NCBI GenBank assembly: GCA_002712305.1
Contig: PATE01000051.1
Coordinates: forward strand, 27,644-50,842
Direction of reading: 5' to 3'
Source of the DNA: Gemmatimonadota bacterium
GTDB taxonomy: Bacteria > Latescibacterota > UBA2968 > UBA8231
DNA: 23,199 nucleotides
A program made the position numbers and the translations under genes. Positions within the stretch are counted from its first letter, which is position 1. Every line of letters begins with the position of its first letter. Below are positions 7,504 through 16,559 of this stretch, one piece after another. Below the pieces are notes generated by a model, which worked only from the letters and a program-made list of their open reading frames with translations, did no database searches and was not told the origin of the DNA.

Positions 7504-10500
7504 CTACAACGCGTCGATGCGTTGTTGGGCGAGTCGCCCGAATTCGCTACTGGCGCCCGCTGTGCGAATGATCTTGTCGTACACGCTGCGTGCCTGTGCC
7601 GGTTCAGCGAGCTCTTCGTGACACCTCGCACGGGCGAAGTCGGCCGAGACGATCCAGTTCGTCGTCGCCTCGGCACCGTGATAACTCACCTCGTAGTAGA
7701 TCTTGATGGCGCCCCGATAGTCGCCACGCTTCTGATAGGCCTGGCCAATATGGTATCTGGCTTCAGCTGCGTCGTCGCCCTCCGCCCATTCGAGCACTTG
7801 GTTAAGGGTCTCAATCGCCTCTGAATAACGACCCGTCTCCTCATAGATGACCCCTACTTCGATCTCCGCACTATTGCGTTTTGGATGATCGGGGAATTGA
7901 CTCAGCAGTCGCCTGGAAAGCCGTAGAGACCCATCGTGTTCAGAAAGCTTCTGGTAGCACTGCAGCAGTTTCCAGATCGCTTCCTGCCGTTGCGACTGAG
8001 ATGATTGAGGGCCATCCAACACGTCGCGATAGGCGCCGGCAGACTGTCGATATGTGCCCAGCGCGAAATTGAAGTCGCCCAGCCGTAGCCGCACGGTCGG
8101 TGCGAAGGGACCCGCGCCGTGGGCGGACAGGAAATCACCCTGCAACTTGAGCGCGACCTGCGCCCCCTCCTCGCTCGGCTCGGCGCGCATCTGCTGCCAT
8201 CGTGTGGTGGCCGCGTAGTAGGCGGCAGCACCCACCGGATCGGCCACGGTCCGTGCCAGATCCACGGCCACCGCCGATCCGAGTGTGCTCTCATCGGCCA
8301 CGACTGCCGTCGCCTCGTCTTCGAGTTTGGCAAACAGTTCGAAGGCCTTGTCATATTCGCGTGCAGCCAAACGACGGCGTCCTTCGTAAAGCTCAAACAG
8401 GAACGCCCACGGCTGTTGGTCCTTGCCGAATCGTTTGCGGAACCGATCGCGCGCCTTTTTTGTCTGCTCGGCCTGCCCCTGTTCGAACAACGACAACACC
8501 CAGCGTCCGACCAACGCAGGTGGAGCCGACGTTTCTTCGGCCAAGGGGCCATAGGCCCGGGCGGCGGCTGTGTAGTCGCCCGTCGCAAACAACAGATCTG
8601 CTGCAAGCAAAGCAGCCGATGAAGTGAGGGGGCCCGTGCTCCGCACACGCCGGTAGGCCTCGATGGCTTCTTCGGTGCGGCCCAACCTGGATAGCGCTGT
8701 CCCTCGAGCCACATGAACACTGTCGCCGGCGGTAATGCCTTCTACCAGCAATCGATCGTAGACACTGAGACTCAGTTCGAATTGTCCCGCCCGGTCGTGG
8801 GCGCGTGCCAAACGCCGGCGCAAGGACCCATCAGTATCGCCCGACGGATCTGAATCACCAAGTTGGGTATAGAGCTCGGCGGCACGTTGGTGGTCGCCCA
8901 GTTCGAGGTAGGTGTCGGCCAGTTGTTCCTGGGCCAGGCGCTGACCCTCATACGTCGGAAAGGCCAGTAGCAGCTCGCTCAAACGGGATGCCGCTTCCCG
9001 GACCCTGCCCGCCCGACGGAGGGCGTCAGCCAACACGGCCAGGATCTGCGGCTGTAGCTGCGAACCAGGAACGTCCTGCAACAACGTCGTGAGAGAATCG
9101 ATGGCGCCTTCCGCGTTGCCACCTTCAAGGGCGTTGACCGCCAGCCCGAAGCGCGCGCGCTCAGCAAGTGGGTGGCCGGCGCGCTCCTTCAACAACAACG
9201 CGTAGGCCTCGGTCGCGGCCGATCGCAGTGAGTCATGGGTGGCCGATGCGGCCCGTCGTGCATCACCTAACAGCAACAGGGCCCGCGTGCGTGCATCGGC
9301 CGAGACCTCGTCTGCAGCCCCTTCGGCCACGATCGTGGCGTATCCTTGCTCTTCGATGCGATATCGTGCCGAATCGCTGGCTGCTTCTGCAGCAGCCCGT
9401 TCGACTTGCCTCAACTGTGCCAGCCTCGACCAACGCGTGACGGGGGTCGAGGCACCGAGGATTCGGTCTTCCTGACGCGCCAGGGCTTTCAGAGAGTCGG
9501 CGGCGGTTGGCTCGCCTTCCAACTGGCGCTGGCGTGCGAGCCGATACAAGCAGTCGGCCAGGTAAAATTGCGCCTCACGTGTTCCGGGATCTTCGGGGTA
9601 GGCAGCCACGTAGGCTTCCCAGGCGCGTACGGCATTCGGGAAATCCTGATGATGTCTGAGCGCGTCCGCCAGATTGTAGCGCACTTGGCGGCGAGAGCCA
9701 CCCGACAGTTCATCGATCAGCGCCTGCTGTACCGCCTTGGCAAGGCCCTCGGCGTCGCGAACCATGAATTCGCGCAGATACTCCACTCGATTGCGTACCT
9801 GAGTGGATCGCCGATGCCCTGGGAATCGTTCGAGGAAGTTCACATACTCGCGTATTGCAAGACGTCGTTCGCTGGACCCCTCGTAGGCGGTGGCCAGTCC
9901 GTACTGACCCTCTGCCTGAAGCGCGCTGTCATGACTCAGTTCGCCGAACAGCCGAATCGCTTCGTCGTGATAGCCGCTGGCGCCATACACTTCGGCCAGT
10001 TGCAGTCGAGCCAGATCTTGCTCGGACGCAGATTCAGGAAACTCGCCGCCGTGACGATGCGCCTCGTCCAGATAGCGTCGGAACCACGAAATGGCGCGGG
10101 CCAAATCGCCTTGCCGACGATACAGGGCACCCAATTCCCGTAAGGCCGCCGCATGGGCCGCCGCATGGGCAGGCGCCGGCGCTGCGTCGGATGTATTTAC
10201 CAGTTGGAACAATTCGCTCACGGCGGGACCCACCTGGCGCAGCCACCCCAGGCTGATGGCCATCCCCAATCGTGTTTCGTCGCGCATAGATCGAGCCGAT
10301 TTCGAAGACATCAGGTCTCGATACACGCCCAGTGCTTGCTCATGGCGACCTGCATCGCGCAAGGCATCGGCCCGGCCCAGCAGAGCCATGGCCTCCAACG
10401 TGGGACTGTTCGCTTTCTTGCCCGCCTCTTCATAGGCAGCCTCTGCCAGGTCGTACTGACCACGACCCCGATGGTGAGCGGCCATCGCCAGTCGGGAGCT

Positions 10501-11256
10501 ATCGGCGTGCAGGCTCGTCGCAAAAGAGCCCTGCAGTTGTTTGAAGCGTTCTTGTGCCGCGCTCGCACGGCCGAGGAAAAGCTCCAGCCGGCCCGTCAAC
10601 AACAGGGCATCTCTGGCTTCATCCGAGTCGGGTGCGCCGGCGGTGATGTGGCCCAACAATTCACGTGCGCCGCCCGGATCACCCGAGGCCACCTTCAGTT
10701 GGGCCAACCGATATCGCCCTCGACGAGCGGCCCCATGGCCGTCGTAAGCCTTCAACAGTTTGCCATAGGCTCGCAATCCGTTGGCCACGTCGCCGGCGCG
10801 AACGAAATTGGTCGCCGCCGACAGCAGCGATTCAGCGGCATACTCACTCTCGCTGTAGAGCCGTTGTACCTCTTCATAGATGGTTCCGGCGCGCGCCAAA
10901 TCACCAAGCGTCTCATAACACGTGGCCTGCTCGAGTCGGGCCTTGGCGGCGTCCAGGTGATTGGGGTGGGCTTCGTAAAAGTCCCGATACGCGCCGACGG
11001 CCTCCGTGCATCGGTTGCTGCGACCGTAGGCTTGGGCCAGCATCAATCGTGCGTCTGCTAAGTGCGGATCGGCGGGGTGATTGCGGATGAAATCACTGAA
11101 TAGTTGGGCTGCCGTGGCATAGTCGCCCGCATCACGGAAGAGATTGCGAGCCAAACTGAACTCGTCTTCCGCGTCTGCGTAAGTCTCATACGACCAGAGC
11201 AGCAAGAGACCGATGCACACAAGTCGGAGTGATGTTGGCTTCAGGAATGGACTCAC
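7504..11256 (-). CDS. Large exported tetratricopeptide-repeat protein
   Basis: A protein of about 1250 residues built almost entirely of TPR units: repeated segments of about 34 residues with A-x-x-x-Y/F-x-x-L-L/A patterns (for example AAQLFSDFIRNHP, AVGAYRDFYEAHP, AEELYTQLGD-like copies) from about residue 35 to the end. The N-terminus from GTG at 11256 gives a signal peptide: short basic part, core LVCIGLLLLW, then ADA cleavage at about residue 29, so it is exported to the periplasm or outer membrane. The frame remains open to TTG at 11415, but a near-consensus promoter covers 11387-11415, which puts that start upstream of transcription; hence the GTG. Such proteins act as scaffolds for envelope, secretion or gliding complexes; the exact role is unknown. 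It heads the minus-strand gene run with both regulators and HtrA. Confidence 0.88.
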   Translation of the reverse strand: MSPFLKPTSLRLVCIGLLLLWSYETYADAEDEFSLARNLFRDAGDYATAAQLFSDFIRNHPADPHLADARLMLAQAYGRSNRCTEAVGAYRDFYEAHPNHLDAAKARLEQATCYETLGDLARAGTIYEEVQRLYSESEYAAESLLSAATNFVRAGDVANGLRAYGKLLKAYDGHGAARRGRYRLAQLKVASGDPGGARELLGHITAGAPDSDEARDALLLTGRLELFLGRASAAQERFKQLQGSFATSLHADSSRLAMAAHHRGRGQYDLAEAAYEEAGKKANSPTLEAMALLGRADALRDAGRHEQALGVYRDLMSSKSARSMRDETRLGMAISLGWLRQVGPAVSELFQLVNTSDAAPAPAHAAAHAAALRELGALYRRQGDLARAISWFRRYLDEAHRHGGEFPESASEQDLARLQLAEVYGASGYHDEAIRLFGELSHDSALQAEGQYGLATAYEGSSERRLAIREYVNFLERFPGHRRSTQVRNRVEYLREFMVRDAEGLAKAVQQALIDELSGGSRRQVRYNLADALRHHQDFPNAVRAWEAYVAAYPEDPGTREAQFYLADCLYRLARQRQLEGEPTAADSLKALARQEDRILGASTPVTRWSRLAQLRQVERAAAEAASDSARYRIEEQGYATIVAEGAADEVSADARTRALLLLGDARRAASATHDSLRSAATEAYALLLKERAGHPLAERARFGLAVNALEGGNAEGAIDSLTTLLQDVPGSQLQPQILAVLADALRRAGRVREAASRLSELLLAFPTYEGQRLAQEQLADTYLELGDHQRAAELYTQLGDSDPSGDTDGSLRRRLARAHDRAGQFELSLSVYDRLLVEGITAGDSVHVARGTALSRLGRTEEAIEAYRRVRSTGPLTSSAALLAADLLFATGDYTAAARAYGPLAEETSAPPALVGRWVLSLFEQGQAEQTKKARDRFRKRFGKDQQPWAFLFELYEGRRRLAAREYDKAFELFAKLEDEATAVVADESTLGSAVAVDLARTVADPVGAAAYYAATTRWQQMRAEPSEEGAQVALKLQGDFLSAHGAGPFAPTVRLRLGDFNFALGTYRQSAGAYRDVLDGPQSSQSQRQEAIWKLLQCYQKLSEHDGSLRLSRRLLSQFPDHPKRNSAEIEVGVIYEETGRYSEAIETLNQVLEWAEGDDAAEARYHIGQAYQKRGDYRGAIKIYYEVSYHGAEATTNWIVSADFARARCHEELAEPAQARSVYDKIIRTAGASSEFGRLAQQRIDAL

Positions 11257-11386
11257 GAGGAGGCAGCGATGGTGAAGAGTGCCAAATCGACACGCCCGAG
11301 AGCGACCAGCGGTTGCGCGCGAGGCCGTGCTCTCCAGCTCAGGGCAGCGGTGGAGAACGCAGGTTATATTGTCGCGAGCGAAGTCG

Positions 11387-11415
11387 AGTATACGGGGCAC
11401 CTTCATAGAGGTCAA
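11387..11415 (-). promoter_or_regulatory. Sigma-70-type promoter for the minus-strand TPR-crp-ntrC-htrA gene run
   Basis: On the minus strand TTGACC (11410-11415) and TATACT (11387-11392) are separated by exactly 17 nt, matching the sigma-70 consensus at five of six positions in each box. Transcription would begin near 11380, leaving a leader of about 120 nt before the GTG start of the TPR gene. No comparable match is seen between this point and the later genes of the run. Confidence 0.7.
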
Positions 11416-11418
11416 GAC

Positions 11419-11434
11419 GTGACGGCGCAGTCAC
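11419..11434. promoter_or_regulatory. Palindromic operator candidate GTGAC-N6-GTCAC
   Basis: A perfect 5-bp inverted repeat with a 6-nt spacer lies between the minus-strand promoter and the ispE start codon (11445). Its centre is about 46 bp upstream of the predicted minus-strand start site, a position used by Crp-type activators. The half site resembles but does not equal the classical TGTGA, and the GTGA to TCAC spacing is 8 rather than 6. It could serve the Crp-like protein encoded in the operon; this is inference. Confidence 0.4.
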
Positions 11435-11444
11435 TTACGCACAA

Positions 11445-12353
11445 ATGAGCGGTTGTTCGGTAGTCGCTCACGCCAAGCTCAATCTGGGGCTGAGGGTGCT
11501 CGGCCGAAGACAGGATGGCTACCACGACCTGGCGAGTCTGTTCCAGACCGTGGATCTGGCAGATGACGTGACTCTGACCCCGAGTGCTCAACTGTCACTT
11601 CAGTGCGACGACGGCGATGTACCGCCCGAGACACAGAATCTGGCCTGGAGGGCGGCCGACCTGTATCTGCGAGAGGCCGGCGGGAAGCCCGTCCACATCG
11701 ACCTGGTCAAGCGAATTCCCATGGGAGCGGGGCTCGGTGGTGGCAGCGCTGACGCGGCGGCCGTCCTGCGAGGTCTGAATCGCCTTGCTTCCCGTCCCCT
11801 GGCGGCCGATCAACTCGGCCATCTCGGGGCACAACTCGGATCAGATGTCCCGTTCTCCATCCAGGGAGGCACGATGGTGGTCGAAGGTCGTGGCGACCGC
11901 TTGACCCCCGTCGAATGGGACCCAGAAGGCCTTGAACTGCATTACCTGCTGGTAGATCCCGGCACACAGGTCAACACCCCGTGGGCTTTCAGCCAACTGG
12001 GCAGGGGTATCTCTAGTCAAAACACGGTGTTGTCGAGTTCGGATCCGTACCTTAGCTTCTTGAACTCTGCACGCGGCGGGCGCGTCCCGGTACGCAGGCT
12101 GCTGGAGGTCATCGTCAATGACTTTCAGCCTGTCGTCGAACGAGCCAAACCCATCGTCGCACGTGCCAGCCAAGCGCTGGCTGCCTTGACGCCTTCGGCT
12201 TGCTCCATGACTGGGAGTGGGTCAGTCGTCTACGGTATCTACGTCGACCGGATCGCCGCGCGCCACGCAGCCGAACAGCTGCGCCGGCAAGGTTATCCGG
12301 TTTTCCTTTGTACGCCGGTGCCGGAACCGGTCAGCACCCACTGCGGCGAATGA
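11445..12353 (+). CDS. ispE: 4-diphosphocytidyl-2-C-methyl-D-erythritol kinase
   Basis: IspE phosphorylates the 2-hydroxyl of CDP-methylerythritol with ATP, the fourth step of the MEP isoprenoid pathway in the cytoplasm. The 302-residue translation is typical for the family. Seen: substrate-binding Lys11 in HAKLNLGLRVLG, the DGYH box (24-27), the GHMP ATP loop PMGAGLGGGSADAAA (92-106), the catalytic Asp134 in LGSDVP and the C-terminal SMTGSGS motif. The start ATG lacks a clear Shine-Dalgarno sequence, so translation may be weak or leaderless-like; a promoter on this strand is not obvious (only a TATATT at 11365-11370 without a good -35). It is followed after 7 bp by tRNA-Gln, a conserved gene pairing in many bacteria. 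Confidence 0.96.
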   Translation: MSGCSVVAHAKLNLGLRVLGRRQDGYHDLASLFQTVDLADDVTLTPSAQLSLQCDDGDVPPETQNLAWRAADLYLREAGGKPVHIDLVKRIPMGAGLGGGSADAAAVLRGLNRLASRPLAADQLGHLGAQLGSDVPFSIQGGTMVVEGRGDRLTPVEWDPEGLELHYLLVDPGTQVNTPWAFSQLGRGISSQNTVLSSSDPYLSFLNSARGGRVPVRRLLEVIVNDFQPVVERAKPIVARASQALAALTPSACSMTGSGSVVYGIYVDRIAARHAAEQLRRQGYPVFLCTPVPEPVSTHCGE

Positions 12354-12360
12354 GGTCAGT

Positions 12361-12435
12361 TGCCCGGTCGTTCAATTGGTAGGACAACGGATTTTGGTTC
12401 CGTCTATCGAGGTTCAAATCCTCGCCGGGCAGCCA
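12361..12435 (+). tRNA. tRNA-Gln (anticodon UUG)
   Basis: A full cloverleaf can be drawn: acceptor TGCCCGG pairs with CCGGGCA, the D arm is GTTC/GGAC, the anticodon stem ACGGA/TCCGT encloses loop TTTTGGT with anticodon TTG, and the T arm CGAGG/CCTCG encloses TTCAAAT. Discriminator G and an encoded CCA end the gene. It lies between ispE and rplY, as in many genomes, and is probably cut from a longer transcript. Confidence 0.97.
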
Positions 12436-12446
12436 ACTGCAAACTA

Positions 12447-12461
12447 CGGCAACTACTGCCG
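12447..12461 (+). other. Small hairpin between tRNA-Gln and rplY
   Basis: CGGCA/TGCCG forms a 5-bp stem with a 5-nt loop shortly after the tRNA CCA end. There is no T-run, so it is not a terminator. It may help tRNA 3' processing or set the 5' end of the rplY message. An overlapping CTACG/CGTAG pair (12444-12448 with 12467-12471) could compete with it. Confidence 0.3.
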
Positions 12462-12487
12462 AACCACGTAGGGAGAAAAGACAGGCC

Positions 12488-13213
12488 ATGGCGGTCAGCC
12501 TGAAAGTATACAAGCGCGAGACCATCGAACTAGACGTCAAACAGCGCGACGAGCGAGGCAAAGGCCCCGTGGGTCGTCTGCGTCGAGAGCAGGAAATGCT
12601 TCCTGGTATTCTGTACGGGCACCAGCAGGATCCGGCGGTCTTCAAGGTGGAGGCTCGCCGTCTCGAGCGGGCTCTAGCCGGCGGAGGACAGAATGCGATT
12701 TTTGTCCTCAGCGGTGCGGGCAAGGGCGAACGAGCTGTCGTGCGCGACGTGCAGTATCACAAAGTCCGAGGCGATGTGGTGCACGTCGATTTTCTGCGCA
12801 TCAATCCCGAAGAAGAGATCAGCGCCTCGGTGCCACTCACCACGGTGGGTAGCCCCGTTGGCGTGACCGTCAGTGGCGGTGCTCTTCAGCACAGTGTCAC
12901 GCACATCGACATGACCTGTGTCGCTGCCGAGATGCCGTCCCAGGTAGAGATTGATATCACCGATCTGGAGATTGGCGACAGCATTCACGTGAGTGATCTG
13001 CTGGAAACGGAAAGCCGGATAACGACCGACGCGGGTGTGACGATCGTGAGCGTGTTGCAGCCCCGATTGACTGTTGAAGAGGAAGAAGAAGCCGCCGCCG
13101 AAGCTCTCGCAGAAGCCGAGGGCCTGCCGCTGGAAGGCGAGGAAGGTGCAGAGGCTCCTGCCGAAGGGGCAGAAGGCGACGAGGCGTCTGCCGAAGGTGG
13201 CGACGGCGAATAG
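12488..13213 (+). CDS. rplY: 50S ribosomal protein L25 (Ctc form)
   Basis: L25 binds 5S rRNA in the central protuberance of the large subunit. The 241-residue product is the long Ctc (TL5) form: an N-terminal L25 domain (about 1-95, with GPVGRLRREQEMLPGILYG and the VHVDFLRI strand) followed by a C-terminal beta domain (about 96-195, PLTTVGSPVGV, VEIDITDLEIGDSIHV). The last 45 residues are extremely acidic (runs of Glu with Ala/Gly) and likely disordered. GGGAG at 12471-12475 and ACAGG closer to the ATG may serve ribosome binding. It sits between tRNA-Gln and pth, the usual L25-Pth coupling, but without the prs gene that often precedes it. Confidence 0.96.
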   Translation: MAVSLKVYKRETIELDVKQRDERGKGPVGRLRREQEMLPGILYGHQQDPAVFKVEARRLERALAGGGQNAIFVLSGAGKGERAVVRDVQYHKVRGDVVHVDFLRINPEEEISASVPLTTVGSPVGVTVSGGALQHSVTHIDMTCVAAEMPSQVEIDITDLEIGDSIHVSDLLETESRITTDAGVTIVSVLQPRLTVEEEEEAAAEALAEAEGLPLEGEEGAEAPAEGAEGDEASAEGGDGE

Positions 13214-13225
13214 TCGTCGGTTGTC

Positions 13226-13813
13226 GTGCGCATCGTTGTCGGTCTGGGCAATCCCGGTGCCCGCTACGAGCTCACGCGCCACAACATCGGTTTTCTTGTG
13301 GTCGAGCAGCTCGCCGAGGGTTCCGTGTGGCGCTCCTCAGCAAAAGCGCTCACGGCACGGGTCAGCGTAGGAGATCCACAGCACGAGGTGCTGTTGGTGA
13401 AACCGCAGACCTTTATGAATGGCAGCGGCGAAGTATTTGAGCCACTGCGCGATCAAATGGATGTCGAGCCCGAACATGTGCTCGTGATCCTGGACGACTT
13501 CCTCCTTGACTTTGGCCGCATGCGGCTGCGTCGAGGTGGCACTGATGGAGGCCACAACGGCCTGGCGTCGGTATTGCAGCATCTGGCGACCGAGCAGGTT
13601 CCTAGACTCCGTCTAGGCGTTGGTCCGGTTCCAGAGGACGTGGAAGACATCGACTACGTGTTGACTCGTTTCGCTCCATCGGACGACGTGGACGAGTTGG
13701 TACATCGCGGTTGCGCCGCCACGAGGTGTTGGGTGACGGAAGATGTGGAGGCGGCGATGAATCGGTTTAACGGATTCCCACCCTTGTCGCCCGGGGAGGG
13801 ACACACACCATGA
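13226..13813 (+). CDS. pth: Peptidyl-tRNA hydrolase
   Basis: Pth cleaves the ester bond of peptidyl-tRNAs that drop off ribosomes and is essential for tRNA recycling. The 195-residue product has every signature: [17 protein letters not shown] with Asn9 and the catalytic His19, [10 protein letters not shown] with Asn65, the ILDDF segment with Asp90, and GGHNGL with Asn111. The start is GTG, 12 bp after the rplY stop, and directly precedes the conserved [10 protein letters not shown]. The C-terminus (after about 180) is Pro/Gly-rich and variable. A short hairpin (CCTGT-TTAG-ACAGG, 13814-13827) follows the stop, before the pyrophosphatase gene. Confidence 0.97.
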   Translation: MRIVVGLGNPGARYELTRHNIGFLVVEQLAEGSVWRSSAKALTARVSVGDPQHEVLLVKPQTFMNGSGEVFEPLRDQMDVEPEHVLVILDDFLLDFGRMRLRRGGTDGGHNGLASVLQHLATEQVPRLRLGVGPVPEDVEDIDYVLTRFAPSDDVDELVHRGCAATRCWVTEDVEAAMNRFNGFPPLSPGEGHTP

Positions 13814-13850
13814 CCTGTTTAGACAGGGACACGAGAGGGTAATTACTCCT

Positions 13851-15911
13851 ATGGAAGCGTGGATGACGGCGGCCCCTTACCTGGGTGTCGTGGGCCTGAT
13901 CATCGCTTTCGCCATCTATGGCCGCATTAAGAGTGCCGACCCCGGCTCGCCGGAGATCCAGGAGATCTCCGATGCGATCCACGAGGGGGCCATGGCATTT
14001 CTCAAGCGTGAGTACAGCATTCTGCTGATTTTCATCGCCGTGGTTTTTGTGGCACTCTGGCTGGGCGTCGACGAACGCACGGCCCTCGCCTTTCTCGCCG
14101 GCGCCGCCTGTTCCATCGTCGCGGGTTTCTCGGGGATGAAGGCGGCGACGCGGGCCAATGGTCGTACCGCGCAAGCTGCCAGCCAACACGGACAGGGGGC
14201 GGCGCTGTCGCTGGCCTTTTCCGGTGGAGCCGTCATGGGATTGGCCGTAGCCAGTCTCGGGATGATCGGCATTGGTGCGCTGGCCCAGGCGTACGGCGTG
14301 TGGGAGAATGCGGCAAATGCCAAACTCATCAACGGTTTCGCCATGGGTGCTTCGTCGATCGCACTGTTCGCGCGTGTCGGCGGCGGCATCTTCACCAAGG
14401 CTGCCGATGTCGGCGCTGACCTGGTAGGCAAGATCGAGCAGGGCATCCCCGAAGACGATCCGCGCAACCCCGCTGTGATCGCTGACAATGTGGGTGACAA
14501 TGTGGGCGACGTGGCCGGCATGGGGGCAGATATCTTCGAGTCCTATGTGGGGTCCGTCATCGCCACGATCGCGATCGCCGCAACCTCGTCGGCCGCCTTC
14601 CTGACGATGATCGCTCCAACCCTTGGCGAAGGCGAAGCACGCACGGCCGCCATGGCTTTCCCGCTCCTGGTCATCATGGTTGGTCTGGTGGCGTCCCTCA
14701 TCGGCGTCATCGCTGTTCGCTTGATGCAGAACAGCGATCCCGGGGCGGCCTTGCGTTACGCGACGTTCCTGTCGGCGGCGGTCATGCTCGCCGGGGCGTG
14801 GTGGCTCTGTGGCCAGCTGGGCTTGACCACGGGGCCCTTCTACGCTGTCCTGTTTGGCTCGCTCGTGGGAATCATCATCGGCTTGCTCACAGAGTATTAC
14901 ACGGCCGGCAAACCCATGCGGGATATCGCCGAAGCGTCGAAGACGGGAACGGCAACGAATATCATCAGCGGTCTGGCTGTGGGGATGGAGTCCACAGCTC
15001 TGCCCATTATCGGCATCGTAACCGCCATCGGGTTGGGGTATCACTTCTCCGGCCTCTATGGGATCGGTATCGCCGCCGTGGGTATGCTGGCCACCGTGGG
15101 TGTCACCATGGCGGTCGACGCGTATGGTCCGATCGCTGACAATGCCGGCGGCATCGCCGAGCAGGCCCACCTCGGGCCGGAGACGAGACAGATCACCGAT
15201 GGTCTCGATTCCCTCGGCAATACGACAGCAGCCATCGGCAAGGGATTTGCGATCGGCTCGGCAGCACTGACGGCGTTGGCCTTGTTCTCGGCCTATTCCT
15301 CCTCAGTTCGCGAGGCAATGGGTGGGGCTGAACTGGTGATCGATGTGAGCAGTCCTGGTGTGGTGATCGGCCTGTTCATCGGCGCCATGATCCCCTACCT
15401 GGGCGCGGCCATGACCATGACAGCTGTCGGTAAGGCGGCTTTCGCCATGATCGAAGAAGTGCGTCGCCAGTTCCGCGAGATTCCCGGTCTCATGGAGGGT
15501 ACCGGCAAGCCAGACACGCGCCGGTGTGTGGACATCTCCACGAATGCGGCGCTGCGTGAAATGGTGGTGCCCGGCCTGACTGCCGTCCTGGCTCCTGTGT
15601 TGGTTGGCTTTCTGCTTGGTCCCCGAGCACTGGGCGGCATGCTCGCCGGTGCTACGGTTAGCGGTGTTCTGGTGGCGCTGATGATGTCCAACAGTGGCGG
15701 CGCGTGGGACAATGCGAAGAAGTGGATCGAAGAAGGCAATCTCGGTGGCAAGGGGTCAGAGCCCCACGTAGCCGCCGTCGTCGGTGATACCGTCGGCGAT
15801 CCGTTCAAAGACACCTCCGGTCCGTCGATGAACATCCTCATCAAACTGATGTCGGTGGTCTCGCTGGTTCTGGCTCCCCTGTTCGTCCAGTACGGACTCA
15901 ACCTCTTCTAG
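13851..15911 (+). CDS. hppA: Membrane-bound ion-translocating pyrophosphatase, K+-dependent type
   Basis: A 686-residue, roughly 16-helix pump that couples pyrophosphate hydrolysis to export of H+ and/or Na+ across the inner membrane. The signature [11 protein letters not shown] lies at 186-196, followed by [20 protein letters not shown] (213-232), where Asp residues bind Mg-PPi and Glu230 lies in the gate region. The K+-dependence site reads [10 protein letters not shown] with Ala460 and Gly463, the pair of the K+-requiring class (K+-independent enzymes have Lys and Thr). Whether it moves Na+, H+ or both cannot be settled from motif reading. AGAGGG upstream of the ATG is a plausible ribosome binding site. 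The enzyme recycles pyrophosphate from biosynthesis, fitting its place among translation genes. Confidence 0.97.
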   Translation: MEAWMTAAPYLGVVGLIIAFAIYGRIKSADPGSPEIQEISDAIHEGAMAFLKREYSILLIFIAVVFVALWLGVDERTALAFLAGAACSIVAGFSGMKAATRANGRTAQAASQHGQGAALSLAFSGGAVMGLAVASLGMIGIGALAQAYGVWENAANAKLINGFAMGASSIALFARVGGGIFTKAADVGADLVGKIEQGIPEDDPRNPAVIADNVGDNVGDVAGMGADIFESYVGSVIATIAIAATSSAAFLTMIAPTLGEGEARTAAMAFPLLVIMVGLVASLIGVIAVRLMQNSDPGAALRYATFLSAAVMLAGAWWLCGQLGLTTGPFYAVLFGSLVGIIIGLLTEYYTAGKPMRDIAEASKTGTATNIISGLAVGMESTALPIIGIVTAIGLGYHFSGLYGIGIAAVGMLATVGVTMAVDAYGPIADNAGGIAEQAHLGPETRQITDGLDSLGNTTAAIGKGFAIGSAALTALALFSAYSSSVREAMGGAELVIDVSSPGVVIGLFIGAMIPYLGAAMTMTAVGKAAFAMIEEVRRQFREIPGLMEGTGKPDTRRCVDISTNAALREMVVPGLTAVLAPVLVGFLLGPRALGGMLAGATVSGVLVALMMSNSGGAWDNAKKWIEEGNLGGKGSEPHVAAVVGDTVGDPFKDTSGPSMNILIKLMSVVSLVLAPLFVQYGLNLF

Positions 15912-15956
15912 AGCTGGTCGCGATGCGATCGGAAACAAAGCTGAGGCGATAGACGC

Positions 15957-16499
15957 ATGGTCAAGAAGTACGAAATGGTAATCCTCATCGATCCACAGAT
16001 CGGCGACAGCCAGGTCGAGACGACGATTCAAGGCTACAAGCAACGTCTCGAAGAGGCGGGCGCCGAGGTCCTGCATGTCGACCAGTGGGGGTTGCGCAAA
16101 CTCGCCTACTCGTCGCCGGCACTGCAGGGACGACAACAGGCTTTCTACACCCTCTTTCAGTTCAGCGGCGACCCCGCTTTGATCCAGCCTCTCGAGGCGG
16201 TGATGAAGCTCGACGAGTCGGTGCTGCGCTATCTGTTTCTCTCGGTAGATGGCGAGTTTCTTCGTGTGCCTCAACTGGCGCCGGAGAACATCTACATCTT
16301 CAACCCGCCGGAGCGTCCCCGCGATCGTAGGGGACCGAGACGGGACCGAGATGAGGGTCGAGACGAGGGCCGGGAGGGTCGTTCTGATAGACCTCCAGCC
16401 AGCCACGAAAACGGCGATTCCGATGCGGAGCCCGTCGCTGCGGTTGCCACGGCCACTGACGACGCCGACGCCGGCGGCGACGGCGAGAGCGAGGAATAG
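15957..16499 (+). CDS. rpsF: 30S ribosomal protein S6 with long charged C-terminal tail
   Basis: S6 binds 16S rRNA with S18 on the platform of the small subunit. Residues 1-95 are the conserved fold: KKYEMVILIDPQIGD, the WGLRKLAY strand (about 43-50) and LDESVLRYLFLSVD. Beyond about residue 108 comes a 70-residue extension, first Arg/Asp-rich (RPRDRRGPRRDRDEGRDEG) and then acidic and Ala-rich, making 180 residues compared with about 95-135 in most bacteria. TGAGG precedes the ATG. Downstream, where rpsR (S18) is usually found, there is a hairpin and a DUF2232 gene instead. Confidence 0.95.
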   Translation: MVKKYEMVILIDPQIGDSQVETTIQGYKQRLEEAGAEVLHVDQWGLRKLAYSSPALQGRQQAFYTLFQFSGDPALIQPLEAVMKLDESVLRYLFLSVDGEFLRVPQLAPENIYIFNPPERPRDRRGPRRDRDEGRDEGREGRSDRPPASHENGDSDAEPVAAVATATDDADAGGDGESEE

Positions 16500-16506
16500 C
16501 GGCGCT

Positions 16507-16530
16507 GGTCTTCGGATGACTTCGAAGACC
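16507..16530 (+). other. Perfect 8-bp hairpin in the rpsF-DUF2232 gap
   Basis: GGTCTTCG (16507-16514) and CGAAGACC (16523-16530) form a perfect stem with an 8-nt loop just after the rpsF stop. There is no T-run, so termination is unlikely. It may be an mRNA processing or stability element separating the highly expressed ribosomal gene from the membrane protein gene. Confidence 0.45.
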
Positions 16531-16559
16531 ACGACCGTTGTCACGGGGCACGAATCCCG

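Noticed and set aside
10153-11061. 302-codon open frame on the plus strand opposite the TPR gene
   Set aside because: No recognisable domain; antisense shadow of the TPR repeats.
11257-11415. N-terminal extension of the TPR protein to TTG at 11415
   Set aside because: It lies over the predicted promoter, and the shorter GTG start puts the signal peptide at the N-terminus.
13767-15170. 467-codon open frame on the minus strand opposite the pyrophosphatase gene
   Set aside because: Product is His/Asp/Arg-rich with no fold-like pattern; it is the antisense shadow of a well-supported gene with strong codon bias.
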